From Trachythela sp. YZ-2020 (lineage: Eukaryota > Cnidaria > Anthozoa > Malacalcyonacea > Clavulariidae), in contig JADLSH010000133.1 in NCBI GenBank assembly GCA_016169945.1, positions 124,001 through 188,000 on the forward strand: a stretch of DNA of 64,000 bases, written 5' to 3'. Of this stretch, positions 32,356 through 42,094 are shown piece after piece. Both the position numbers and the translations under genes were made by a program. How positions within the stretch are numbered: position 1 is the stretch's first letter; the number at the start of each line of letters is the position of its first letter. The notes beneath the pieces were generated by a model that worked only from the letters and a program-made list of their open reading frames with translations, had not been told where the DNA came from and made no database searches.

Positions 32356-32365
32356 TCATTAGAGT

Positions 32366-32802
32366 CAGGGGCGGACTGAGCGATCGAACGCGCACCGAGG
32401 CCCGGAGAACTTTTAGGGGCCAGGAATTACTGCAAGGACAGATTTAGAATATTTCTTTTTGCTTAACAGGGCTAGGAAGCAGGGGGCCCCAATATTTTAT
32501 AAAAATAATTGCAGCAAATAGCATAGACTCACAAATCATAATGAAAGAATTATTGAAAGGGCCTAACTAAAGAGGTAGAGAATGAAAATGCCATTTCCGA
32601 CAATCTAGGGACTCCAAATTTTAACAATTTTCCCACTCGGGTCATGGTGGCGCATCGTGGGATTCGGCCTCCCTAAGTTTAACAAGCTTCCTACGTCCAA
32701 CTTGCTGAAAATTCAACTTAGGCATAGCTATGATTATTCACTAATACATGGGCCCAGATTTTATTCCTGACCAAGGCCCAAAAAGCTGCCAGTTCGCCCC
32801 TG
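32366..32802. mobile_element. Non-autonomous hAT-like element
   Basis: CAGGGGCGGACTG and CAGTTCGCCCCTG terminal repeats, with imperfect 8 bp flanks ATTAGAGT (32358-32365) and ATTATAGC (32803-32810). A CAGGG terminus with 8 bp duplication is typical of hAT. No transposase inside. Confidence 0.65.
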
Positions 32803-32814
32803 ATTATAGCCAAA

Positions 32815-32875
32815 ATACAAATTATAAATTTGTATTTATAATTTGTATTTAATTACAAATTATAAATCATTGCAG
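32815..32875. repeat. AT palindrome cluster
   Basis: ACAAATTATAAATTTGTATT and neighbouring words form overlapping palindromes. 32880-33430 shows nothing further. Confidence 0.5.
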
Positions 32876-33439
32876 TTTTAATAAAGAGCTACTGCTAATA
32901 CTACAATTTTAACATTCGTTAATTTACACCTTCACACAGCCCAAATATTGCACATAATTATAGATTACGGTATTTCATTATGTTTCAATTGAATGCAAAT
33001 AACTTTTGGTTGGATTATAGTGTTGCAGCCCTGACTAAACTCAATATGTTTGGGTATGCCTTTAAGTAATAATTCTGGAAGAAATGGCATCTGTCAAAGT
33101 AATGGACCCAAGTACTTTCCAATTGAGCTGAGATTATGAAATGAGTAGCACTGAGGGGCTGGGGCTGTTTATATGCAACCAGTTAGACAGGCTGGACCGA
33201 CTTCATAAAAATGTCCTTCATTTTGAAACAATTTCACTTTTCAGCTCTTCCAGGCAATGTCTCACTTGAGTCAAACAAGGCAGCTGGTAGCTAAACTAGG
33301 AGTATTTCATGCCAATGAATCCAACACATTTTGCAAGGATTCTCTGCCATGCAAAACGTATCTACAGATATTACCATTTTCATTTCATTTTCCCATTATT
33401 AAACCATTTTATTAAATAACCCAGTCATTATTTTATTTT

Positions 33440-33715
33440 TATTTTATTCAACTTCGCCTCAATGGCAGGGAGTCCACAACAGCGTCAGCCAATTACTGTG
33501 GCCCCATTGTTAGTTCCAAAGGGTTTGTATTAGAGGGAGGGAGGAAAGTACCTGGGGAAACCTCCCCTCAGCGGGAGAAGAAAAACTTTACATGATGATT
33601 ATTTGAGCACACTGCTGATCTCATGCGAGTGGCTCAATAGTGACCCGACCTTGTTGTGCTCAAGGCTCAACGGTAAGAGGCAGCGCGCAGCGCGCTAACA
33701 CACCCGTGCTACCCT
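33440..33715 (-). mobile_element. tRNA-derived SINE (minus strand)
   Basis: Read on the minus strand it has a head near 33715 (CGCTGCCTCTTACCGTTGAG), a core GAGGTTTCCCCAGGTACTTT comparable with the core at 60475-60510, and an A/T-rich tail of AATAAAATAAAAATAAAAT. It lies in intron 3 of the fibrinogen-related gene. 33720-34690 is otherwise AT-rich intron without visible genes. Confidence 0.6.
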
Positions 33716-34698
33716 ACATTATACTTTAGGACAGTTTTGATGCGAGTCAACTTGCAGCAAGTCTATATGGTTAACAATAGACATGGGAAGACAATGTGGT
33801 AAATCCATTTGCCCAACCACTTCCACTTGATAAGTAAAATCATCTGTTATTGGAAACAAAAACATATCCAGGTGTAGCCAGTAAATTGAATTTTTGGATT
33901 ATACAGTATAACCAGTTGTTAGTATAAATAAGTCATAATTTACACCTTGGACAAAATATTGTTTCTCTTGACAACAGAATGGACAGGTTATATTGTTATT
34001 GAGAAGTGCATTGCAACGTTTATGTATACAAATGAGAAGCCATACGAAATAGCATACTGTACAAAATTAAAACATGTAAAGTTGCATTAGAACAAAAGAT
34101 AGATGATTAGATTTTAGCAGTAAATATCATTATATCAAGAAGATAATTTAAATAGTATCACAAACTTAAACATTTATTTACAAGTCTGTAGAAGTCTGAT
34201 ATAGCAAGTCTCTGATATAGCAAGTCTGGCAACTTAGACAACATCACATGATCACAACATGAATAATTGTACATTGATCAGCATTTGATTTCATATAAAG
34301 ATTAAAGTCCAACAATATTTTGCCAATTAATTTACATCTACAATCTCATATTATATTAGATCTTATGTAGTATAATAATATGTTCATGGAGAATAAATTT
34401 GTTAGGTAATTGAAACAATTCAAAGTCAAATACAATGATTTTTGTTCATAAATTCAGAACTTGTCCATATTCATTATATCGTTGTCCATCTTTGATAGTT
34501 TTAGGGAAACTTCCACATCTATTTCTTTGAATATTTACGTTTAAACTCGTCTTCAAAACACGTAAAAATCTGAATTCTTTTGTCCAATCTAATTCCCACT
34601 CTATAAAATCCGCCATATTTTCATCTCCACCTACCCACCCACACGAAAATCGCCTTTTGTCACCGCCCAAAGCCGCCCAAGGCCACGAGCGGACATGT

Positions 34699-34810
34699 CG
34701 ATTTTTGGCAGGCAACTCGCGGAAGTTTTGACTCCCAAGCTATTGCGCAATTTTTGCCAAGTATTGCACAATTCTGGCGTTTACGAAGAGTTGCCTGTGG
34801 AGGAGGCTAG
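34699..34810 (+). mobile_element. MITE, copy 2, just upstream of the fibrinogen-domain exon
   Basis: CGATTTTTGGCAGGCAACTC to GTTGCCTGTGGAGGAGGCTA, reverse complement of 31452-31593. It ends 38 bp before exon 4, adjoining the polypyrimidine tract (ATATTTTTCTCCAG), so it probably contributes branch-site sequence. An apparent ATG frame at 34695 is created by the MITE and is not the gene start. Confidence 0.6.
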
Positions 34811-35459
34811 GGGTCAGGAAAGTTTCATAAATTTATATTTTTCTCCAGCAAAAAGTTGTGATGATTTGTATAAATCAGGCAAAACAACCACAGGCGTTTA
34901 TACAATCAACCCAGACGGCCTGGGAGCTTTTGATGTTCGTTGTGATATGACGTCCACTCCAGGGAGGGGCTGGACCATTTTCCAGCGTCGTGCAGATGGT
35001 TCAGCTGACTTTTACAGAAAGTGGGCTGATTACAAAGTGGGGTTTGGCAATTTGACAGGAGAATACTGGTTAGGTCTAGACAAGATCCATCGTCTGTCAG
35101 CCAGCGGGCAGAATGTATTGAGAGTTGATCTGGAAACCTTTGAGAATGAGACAGCTTACGCAGTATATAAATAATTCACTGTAGCAGACGAAAGCGATGG
35201 TTATCGCTTAAACATTAATACTACTTCATACACAGGTAAGAATCATCTTAGGAAATAATAGCGATGCTTACATCTTGAAATATGGCTCATATGATAAAAG
35301 TATAATACTTATAGGTTCCTTGTATGTTTGCATGGTGAAACATAATTGTATTATAGCACTGATGAAGATCCTGGCTTAGCGACAAAACACTTATAGTAAA
35401 TAGTTGTCTAAGTATTTCACCAGGCAAATGGTTAATTAGACAGGTGCTAATCCCGATGG

Positions 35460-35635
35460 CAGTGGCGGAAACCGTCCCTCCCCCCACACCTTTATGGAAA
35501 ATTGACAATTTGTCGGAAATTTTGACCTAAAAATTGCTAAAAACAGCCTCTTTTGAGTGTAAATGGGGGTTTATCGGAAATTTAGGAGGCGTTGCCTCCC
35601 CCCCCCCCCACTGGAAAACGTGATATCCGCCACTG
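35460..35635 (+). mobile_element. 176 bp MITE with CAGTGGCGGA ends
   Basis: CAGTGGCGGA (35460-35469) and TCCGCCACTG (35626-35635) are perfect inverted ends, enclosing C-rich runs and a TTTTGAGTGTAAATGGGGG segment that recurs inverted at 40370-40390. It lies in intron 4. 35640-36110 shows no other feature. Confidence 0.7.
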
Positions 35636-36414
35636 TCCGAGAGTGGAATACTGGGGATTTCCTAGTGTGTCCTCGGTATTGCTTAAGAAAACACAACCAA
35701 ATTAGCAAATATTAAAGCGCTATTTAATTGTAAAGCTTAGAGCAAACATAAACTGGATTTGAATCAATGAGAAGTACGTTTAGAGACTGAGACTGATATG
35801 AGCAGCTTATTAATAGAATCGCACTGCGAAATATTCAACGTCTTCAAGAAGTTTAGTCCTAACTTAAGGACTGATATATAAGTTAAGAGAATTATACATA
35901 TCAGGCACTACACGAGGATTTGGACGGAAATACTTTGATAACATTAAACATTCAAAAAGGTTCACTCAAAACACTTAATTTTAAGCACTATATATTTAAC
36001 ACTACAAACCCATATTTGGCAGCTACAAGTAAAATCGTAAATTTTTGGTTACATTTTACTCCTTAACAGTACAGTAAAATTTTAGCCCTTTGTTGAAAAT
36101 TTACTTCACAGGGACAGCAGGAGATTCTTTAAGCTTTCACAATGGGTTGAAATTCACCACTCAAGACGTAGACCATGATACCTCCTCAAGAAGTAACTGT
36201 GCTCGTAGCCGGCATGGCGCCTGGTGGTTTGGGTATTGTTCTACAGCACACTTGAATGGTGCGTATTTAGGAGGTCTTCACACTCAGACGTCGGACGGTG
36301 TCATCTGGTATGGTTATAAAGGAAAGAATTATTCTTATAAAGTTAGCGAGATGAAAGCAGGGGCGGTGGAATAGAGGGAAGGGGGTCTAGGGTGGCTACA
36401 ACTATTGTTGTCCA

Positions 36415-37321
36415 GGGGCCGGTTGTTCAAAAGCCGGTTAACGCTAACCCAGGGTTAAATTTGCCTAACCTAGGTTTAAATTTTAACCTTAGGTTTGTTT
36501 GCGTTGTTCAAAGCTAGATTAACCGTAACCTAGGGTTAAACAGTGGGTTAAATTTAACCTTTCAATATTGCCACCAAAAACAACTTGCTGTTTGTACGCC
36601 TTCGGGTTTGTTCGAAAAATATATTTACTCAGAACCCTTTTTCTTTTGCCAAACAATTCGGTTGCCAGCAGTTTTAATTTACAAGTTCCCATTTGCTTTT
36701 CTTGAACATCATGCACAAGTTTTTGCACATCTTAAATGCCTGCAGACTCAGTGTATTACTAACAAACATTGTTTTTGAAAGCTGTAAAACAACTTTGCTT
36801 TGGCTTCTTTTTTCTATTTTCATGTTTTGTTAGGATCTTCTGCAATACGCATGCGTTGACAATTGTTTTTCAACTTCAAAAAAATGGAATTTCATTTGAT
36901 TGGCTGCCATAAGTCTAATTTTGTTCTCAAATTTAATTATTCAAGCACTGCCTAAAATTCCAAAATTTATGGCTTATAATGAGCAAATTTAATTTTATAT
37001 GTTCTATTTCTCATTTGTTTGGTCTATATAAACGGTTTTGATCAAGTATTATTTTATCTCGGAACTTTCTAAAATGCTCAAATTCATGTCTGAATAGTCC
37101 AATTTCAGTTGCTTCATGTCTTTGACGCACGCTTTTCAGCCAATCAAAAACGTTCTTATATTAGATATATATTTAACCCAGGGTTAACTAATCGCACCGC
37201 TAACCGACCTTTGAACAACGCCAAATTAACCCAGGATTAGCTAACCCAGGGTTAAGGATTTTTAACCCTGGGTTAGCGCCAATCCTGGGTTAAGTTAACC
37301 GGCTTTTGAACAACCGGCCCC
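36415..37321. mobile_element. Nested MITE with GGGGCCGGTTGTTCAAAAGC ends
   Basis: The outer inverted repeats (GGGGCCGGTTGTTCAAAAGC and its complement at 37302-37321) continue into TTAACC-rich sequence. A second inverted pair, GCGTTGTTCAAAG near 36500 and CTTTGAACAACGC near 37210, lies inside, so an element of the same terminal type is nested or the ends are duplicated. A 69-residue minus frame (36519-36728) is basic but unrecognised. It starts 40 bp after the stop codon of the fibrinogen-related gene. Confidence 0.75.
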
Positions 37322-37324
37322 AGG

Positions 37325-38590
37325 GTTGTAGACATAGAATAGTTAATTATTTATACTGATAGATTTTTGAGGGTTGATTGCCGTGTTAAAACTTCATGTC
37401 ATTACGATGAGTCTGATACAAGCGCAATAATATTTATATTTTACCACTAAACGTGGCGTGATGCAAAGATCCAAGGAACACCAAAATAAAAGAGCGTAAA
37501 AATGCTATTTAAAAACAATATTCAATGTATGTAATATGACCGATCCTTTAGGGAACTTAACAAAAACCTGTACCTTGTATATTGTTCAGATTATGTTAAG
37601 ATTCAAGTGCTCCAACTTTTCATGATTTCAACTTATTCAACACAACTTAGCGATCCAAATTTCGGACTTTCGTTGTTTTTGCACTAAAAGAAAACAGGTA
37701 AATTCAGGGCACAATTCGGTGAAAATATAAGGAAATTGTGTGAAATATTATAGCCCCACCATTGAACTAAATAGAACTGGAACGCTACCTCCAGAGAAAC
37801 TCGCCTAAGACACGCGTGTCTGGAGATCAAAACACGCGTGTTTATGTCGCGAGACAACTTCATGCATGCATGGAGACGAGAGAGTCAGCATGCCGTTTTG
37901 CTGAAAAACGTTGCAGTGCATGTCAAAGCTAGCAGGTTTACATAAACTAATTCCATGGATATTTTTATATTGGTACCGCAATAAAATTTATTGTGCATAC
38001 AAACTATGCATGATCGATAAAAAACTGGCCTCGAGGCCGATCAAAATATTTTACTGTAAGTCTCTGATATTCTATATTATCTAAACTAGTAAAAAACAAC
38101 ACTTTTTTCTACAATAATCGTTGTATGTTTTAGTACTGGTATAGAGCAGTTTATTTCTGTGAGATTGGCTTTATAAGCAGAGTGTAGAATCAGTGTGGAA
38201 AACGAGAAAATATCCGCAAAACATCAAAGTCGAAAGTCAACAAACGAACTCTCACTCCTTGGTACACTTTTATCGTGAAATATCATTCAGCCATTACAAA
38301 AAATAGAACAAAAATACAAGTACAGTAAAGCCTACTAGGAAGTTTTACCTAAATGAAAGTATTAATAAAAAGCTTTGAACTTGTAAAAATGTTTATTCTT
38401 TCAAATTTTAAGCCGGTTTTCAAGAATGCATGACCGACTGACCGAGTTCTTCACTTGCGTGAAAGACTGGGAATGTCTTTCAAATTTGGCGTCGACTTTC
38501 CGGTAGGAGGTAGCGTTTCAGTTCTATTTAGTTCAATGTGCCCCACTTATCACGGATCCGCCATGTTTAAACTTATTGCACACTAAACTA
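37325..38590. other. Gene-free stretch
   Basis: AT-rich; contains ACACGCGTGTCTGG and AACACGCGTGTTT (37812-37842) as a close palindromic pair. No coding exon supported. Confidence 0.4.
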
Positions 38591-38638
38591 TAAACGGCGG
38601 TTGACTGTTGTGTAAATCTACCTGAAAAATACAATGAG

Positions 38639-38678
38639 AACTTCGACGTTTCGAGCGAAGGCCCTTCGTCTGGAAGTT
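38639..38678 (-). ncRNA. Hammerhead-ribozyme-like motif, PLE copy 2, left end
   Basis: Minus strand: AACTTC, CAGACGA, GGGC/GCTC stem II, GAAAC, GTC, GAAGTT. Same architecture and same fourth-position core change as in copy 1. Confidence 0.6.
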
Positions 38679-38778
38679 AGTAGAATGGGTCGGGGGGAAA
38701 ACATGTGCTTTTATAAAAAGCGATCACGTGATAAAAAATAAACCAATCAGATGGATTTAATCAAAACAAACTATAAAA

Positions 38779-39530
38779 ATGGATGTCAAATCCTTGTACA
38801 CTGTCATTCCCCATCATGATGGTTTGAGAGCACTCAAATTCTTCTTAGATAAGAGCCCCAAGCAGGAACCGTCTACCACTGTTTTGACCCGTTTGGCTGA
38901 ATTAGTGCTCACCCTGAACAATTTTTCATTAGCCATGCGAACCAAAATGGGTCCCAACTATGCCAATTTATTCGTTGGTTTTTTGGAAAAGCAGATCTTC
39001 GAGCAATACACTGATCCCATACCTGATTACCTTGGTAGGTACATTGATGACTGTCTCGACACAGCATCCTGTTCTAGCGGAGAGTTGGAGAAATCTATTA
39101 ACTTTGTTAATAACTTCCACCCAGCACTCCCGTTTACGTGGGAGATTAGTGAGACCAGTGTATCGTTCCTAGATATACTTGTATCTATCAGTGGCAATAG
39201 ACTTGTCACGACTCCCATTGTTTATTCCCTTCTCTCAGTTCCTTCGCCTTCTCCGCATTTGCAGTGAAGATGAGGACTTCCATACCAAAAGTCAGGAAAT
39301 GAGAAACTTTTTTGTCCAACGCGGTTATCCAACCCCTCTCTTAGATACTGTCTTTTCGAAGGCTTCCAATATTCCCCGATCTGAAACTGTCATTAGGAAG
39401 AATTTTCATACCTTGAAAAACGACCCTGAAACATCTTCCATTTTCACCAATAATTATTTAGTCTCGTTTCGACATAGTGACAATATCCGTGAAACCCTAG
39501 TCCACAGCTCTCTACCACAGGACTCGTCTG
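38779..39530 (+). pseudogene. Penelope-type reverse transcriptase fragment
   Basis: Starts at MDVKSLYTVIPHHDGLRALK (motif A), continues through RTKMGPNYANLFVGFLEKQI (motif B, with about 12 residues deleted before it compared with copy 1), YIDDCLDTASCSSG (YxDD) and FTWEISETSVSFLDILV. It then loses about 28 residues and changes frame to QFLRLLRICSEDEDFHTKSQ (39230 onward). Fingers and endonuclease are absent. Confidence 0.85.
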
Positions 39531-39777
39531 TTTATGTCTGCCTTCAGCAGATACTCTACATCTCACCTTATCTAATATTTCGTTCCTTGTTTTCTGTCTT
39601 TCTTGCTTTGTTATCTTTTTTCGCTGCTCCTGATATTCTAATATATTTTGTGATGTGATTTCCATATTTTATTTATAGTTTGTTTTGATTAAATCCATCT
39701 GATTGGTTTATTTTTTATCACCTGATCGCTTTTGTATTCACAATAAAAGCACTTGTTTTTCCCTGAACCATTCTACT

Positions 39778-39817
39778 AACTTCCAGACGAAGGGCCTTCG
39801 CTCGAAACGTCGAAGTT
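39778..39817 (+). ncRNA. Hammerhead-ribozyme-like motif, PLE copy 2, right end
   Basis: Identical core and arms to 17648-17687. Confidence 0.6.
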
Positions 39818-40039
39818 CTCATTGTATTTTTCAGGGTGCTAGTTTTACACAACAATCAACCGCCGTATTGGCTATACTCTACCCACACTGGCACCGCACG
39901 ACTGAACTATATAGGTCACTGAAGCACACCACTGACCTATACTAAATACTTTAAGCATACTCGCGAACTCCATCCATATTGTCCATAAAGTACCCTCATA
40001 TTTATGAATTATCCATAGATGTACTATATATAAGGAAGC

Positions 40040-40191
40040 TTAAAGTTACGTTCACACACAGCGATTTGTCGGACCGATTTTAGGTTTTGCTGAATGTTAA
40101 AGATGATGACGTTTTGCCACGTATTTTTAAAATATCATTAACGTGCATCTGAAATCGGCCAGACAAATGGCAACGTGCGAACGTACCTTAA
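40040..40191. mobile_element. 152 bp MITE with TTAAGGTACGTTCGCAC-type ends
   Basis: Left TTAAAGTTACGTTCACAC and right GTGCGAACGTACCTTAA are imperfect inverted repeats, with further pairing inside (CGATTTGTC.., GGCCAGACAAATGG). Confidence 0.65.
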
Positions 40192-40329
40192 GTTAACGTT
40201 CGGATTTCGGTGACTGTGGATATCGATGTGCAAGTTTGTGACAGCCAAAAAAAAACGAAGAAAACAGACAGGCCCATTTCAATATATTTTCCACTAAACA
40301 ATGATGACAATTTACTCTTTCCTACTAAA

Positions 40330-40465
40330 TTTTCGACTAAACGTTCTAAATTTCCGACAATCCCTCCCCTCCCCCCATTTACACTCAAAAGGTTTTTCAG
40401 GTCAAAATTTCTGACAATTTGTATATTTTACGCCTGCGGCCAGCTTTCTGCCACCCCCCATTCCC
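40330..40465 (-). repeat. Fragment related to the 35460-35635 MITE
   Basis: CATTTACACTCAAAAGG and GTCAAAATTTCTGACAATTT are the reverse complement of the MITE interior at 35500-35575; its terminal CAGTGGCGGA is not preserved. Confidence 0.55.
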
Positions 40466-40640
40466 CTCCCTACGATTTTAGTCGTCCTATTTATACTTTA
40501 GATGCAAGTTAAAACGAGAAACAGTCAGTGGTATGATCTCTGGGCTCATTCTCATCTCTCGGCATTGGCTTGGTTAAATACCATGCACCCAAACCATAAA
40601 TCGGCCGACTAAAATCGTAGCTTGTGCGCCCGACTGAAGG
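40465..40640. mobile_element. Possible MITE
   Basis: CTACGATTTTAGTCG (40470-40484) and CGACTAAAATCGTAG (40606-40620) are perfect 15 bp inverted repeats about 120 bp apart. 40650-41070 contains nothing else I can name. Confidence 0.5.
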
Positions 40641-41337
40641 GACCTTAGGCCTGTTTCATACGTTGCACTTTCATCGAATTTAAATCATTCTAATTGAACG
40701 AATTGAATTCGACGGTATGGCGCTTGCTTTATCAGCTTAGCGCTTAGATGTAAAAACGCGTATTACGATATCTTGTGGGTATATAATTGTACTTCCGTTC
40801 GAGTGCGAGGGAAATCAACGCGCTCATGGCAGTAACATGCCAGACCACACGACTAAATCTTTACATTGATTTGCGTTTAGCCGCTTTTTAGTTGATTGTA
40901 GTTTGCGGAACACGTAATGCCTTATCTCATTCGTAGAGATTTGCATCAAGTAATTAGTCGCCGATACTTCATGTAATTAGTTTTGAAAGCCCCGCAATAT
41001 AGGACCATGTATAAATAATGTAACATAATATATTTATTGTTACTATGCTTGTAAAATATGAAAATAACCATTTGTGTCCGTGACTAAATCTCGAATTTAC
41101 TTAGAGAAACGTTTGCATGAAGTAAAAGACATGTTAGGAATGACATTTCAAGTCCGTTGTCACTCTATACATGTTGGTCGTTTGTTCATTCTAACCATGA
41201 AAAATGTTGTGGTGAAATATTGCAAGACTTCCCGGCTTCGTTGCCGTGCTCATCTCTGATCTGAATAAAATCCATAATTACTGGATGGTTCATAAGTTAT
41301 ATCATTTTTTAATTTTATTACTAACACAAAGTTTTAG

Positions 41338-41571
41338 GAGGTTTACTGTTTACAGTCTCTGGTTATCAGAGGGAGAAGGACAGGTATTGTCTAGATGGAA
41401 ATTGGTCATGAATGGCCTCTCTTCTTTTCCTCTTGAAGATGTGCAATGGCTTCATGAGTTTGTGGAGAATGGTAGTGGGAATGGGCCCAAATTTCCTTTC
41501 GAAAATGCTGTTTTCATCCAAAGAAGAAAACAATATTCATTTTATCATGATCCCCATCCATGGGTTACAGG
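41338..41571 (+). CDS. Candidate internal exon of an unrecognised gene
   Basis: An acceptor-like TTTTAG precedes a frame reading FTVYSLWLSEGEGQVLSRWK, then LSSFPLEDVQWLHEFVENGS and FPFENAVFIQRRKQYSFYHD. A CAG|GTATAT donor-like site follows at 41571. Composition is balanced and protein-like, unlike the flanking AT-rich DNA. I do not recognise the family. A second short frame upstream (about 41077-41180: KSRIYLEKRLHEVKDMLGM) could be another exon. Either a host gene fragment or a mobile-element gene; no start or end seen. Confidence 0.35.
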
Positions 41572-41779
41572 TATATGTACTTGTCTTTCTTTGAACAATT
41601 AACACACAAGTTGGACTGTGTAAAGGTTTAAGTTTCAACCTGTGAGTCAATGGGGGGTAAAAGAGGAAAACGCGAAGTCTGTCAAAAAGGTGCTCCTGAG
41701 AGCTCTGAACATTCGTCTCTAAATAAGTGTTATTAGGCACGTATTATAATTTTTTGTGTAACAGAAGTAGTAATTTATG

Positions 41780-42090
41780 TCGTTTTCGAGCCCCTTTTTT
41801 GGGGATGAGCATGGGGCTTTGTGGGTGAGCAGGGGGTGAGCATCAATAAATATTCGAACATCATTAGCATTGGGGAGGAATAAGGGGGAGCATCATCAAT
41901 AGCATATGAGGGTGAGCACATAATTAGCTTCCTACTCCTTTGAGACGTCATTAATATGACATAAGGGGTTATGAGAAGGGATGAGGCGGCATGGGGCGGG
42001 AAGAGTTGGCGCACATCATTAGGATATGAGTTGGCGCATGAATATTAGCATATGAGGGTGAGCACGTCATTAGCGTCCTACTCCTTTGAG
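41780..42090. repeat. Short irregular repeats beside the satellite
   Basis: ATTAGCATATGAGGGTGAGC and CCTACTCCTTTGAGAC recur two to three times at irregular spacing, immediately to the left of the tandem array. Confidence 0.6.
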
Positions 42091-42094
42091 ACTT

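Larger units (their letters stand above)
29951..36374 (+). pseudogene. Secreted apple/PAN plus fibrinogen-related protein gene, five exons, one in-frame stop
   Basis: Exons: 29951-30050, 30762-30988, 31167-31200, 34849-35235, 36112-36374; all junctions are GT-AG and phases 1, 0, 1, 1 agree. Exon 1 is a signal peptide (MNYRQILFVYLLLLYTQTCC). Exon 2 is an apple/PAN-like module (LLECSLYCLRKPSVCKSINY, KNCQLNNATK). Exon 4 opens the fibrinogen C-terminal domain (KSCDDLYKSGKTTTGVYTIN, GWTIFQRRADGSADFYRKW, GNLTGEYWLGLDKIHRL). Exon 5 finishes it (DVDHDTSSRSNCA at the calcium site, WWFGYCSTAHLNG, YSYKVSEMKAG, stop). The intact product, about 336 residues, would be a secreted lectin-like recognition protein (ficolin/techylectin type). 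A TAA at 35172-35174 in exon 4 truncates it, after AYAVYK and before FTVADESDGYRLNI. It is otherwise undamaged, so this may be a null allele, a young pseudogene or a base error. Confidence 0.85.
38590..39905 (+). mobile_element. Penelope-like element, copy 2, internally deleted
   Basis: The same inverted terminal repeats as copy 1 bound it: 38592-38700 (minus orientation) and about 39720-39870 (plus), the latter continuing into CTATACTCTACCCACACTGG. Inside is a shortened reverse transcriptase. The Cys-rich linker and GIY-YIG endonuclease are missing: sequence jumps near 39525 from LVHSSLPQDS directly to the 3' non-coding region (TCTGTTTATGTCTGCCTTCA) that in copy 1 lies beyond the endonuclease. 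Confidence 0.85.

Noticed and set aside
34446..34794. ATG at 34695 as the start of the fibrinogen-domain gene
   Set aside because: That stretch is a MITE matching 31452-31593, and a good acceptor at 34848 joins in phase with upstream signal-peptide and apple/PAN exons.
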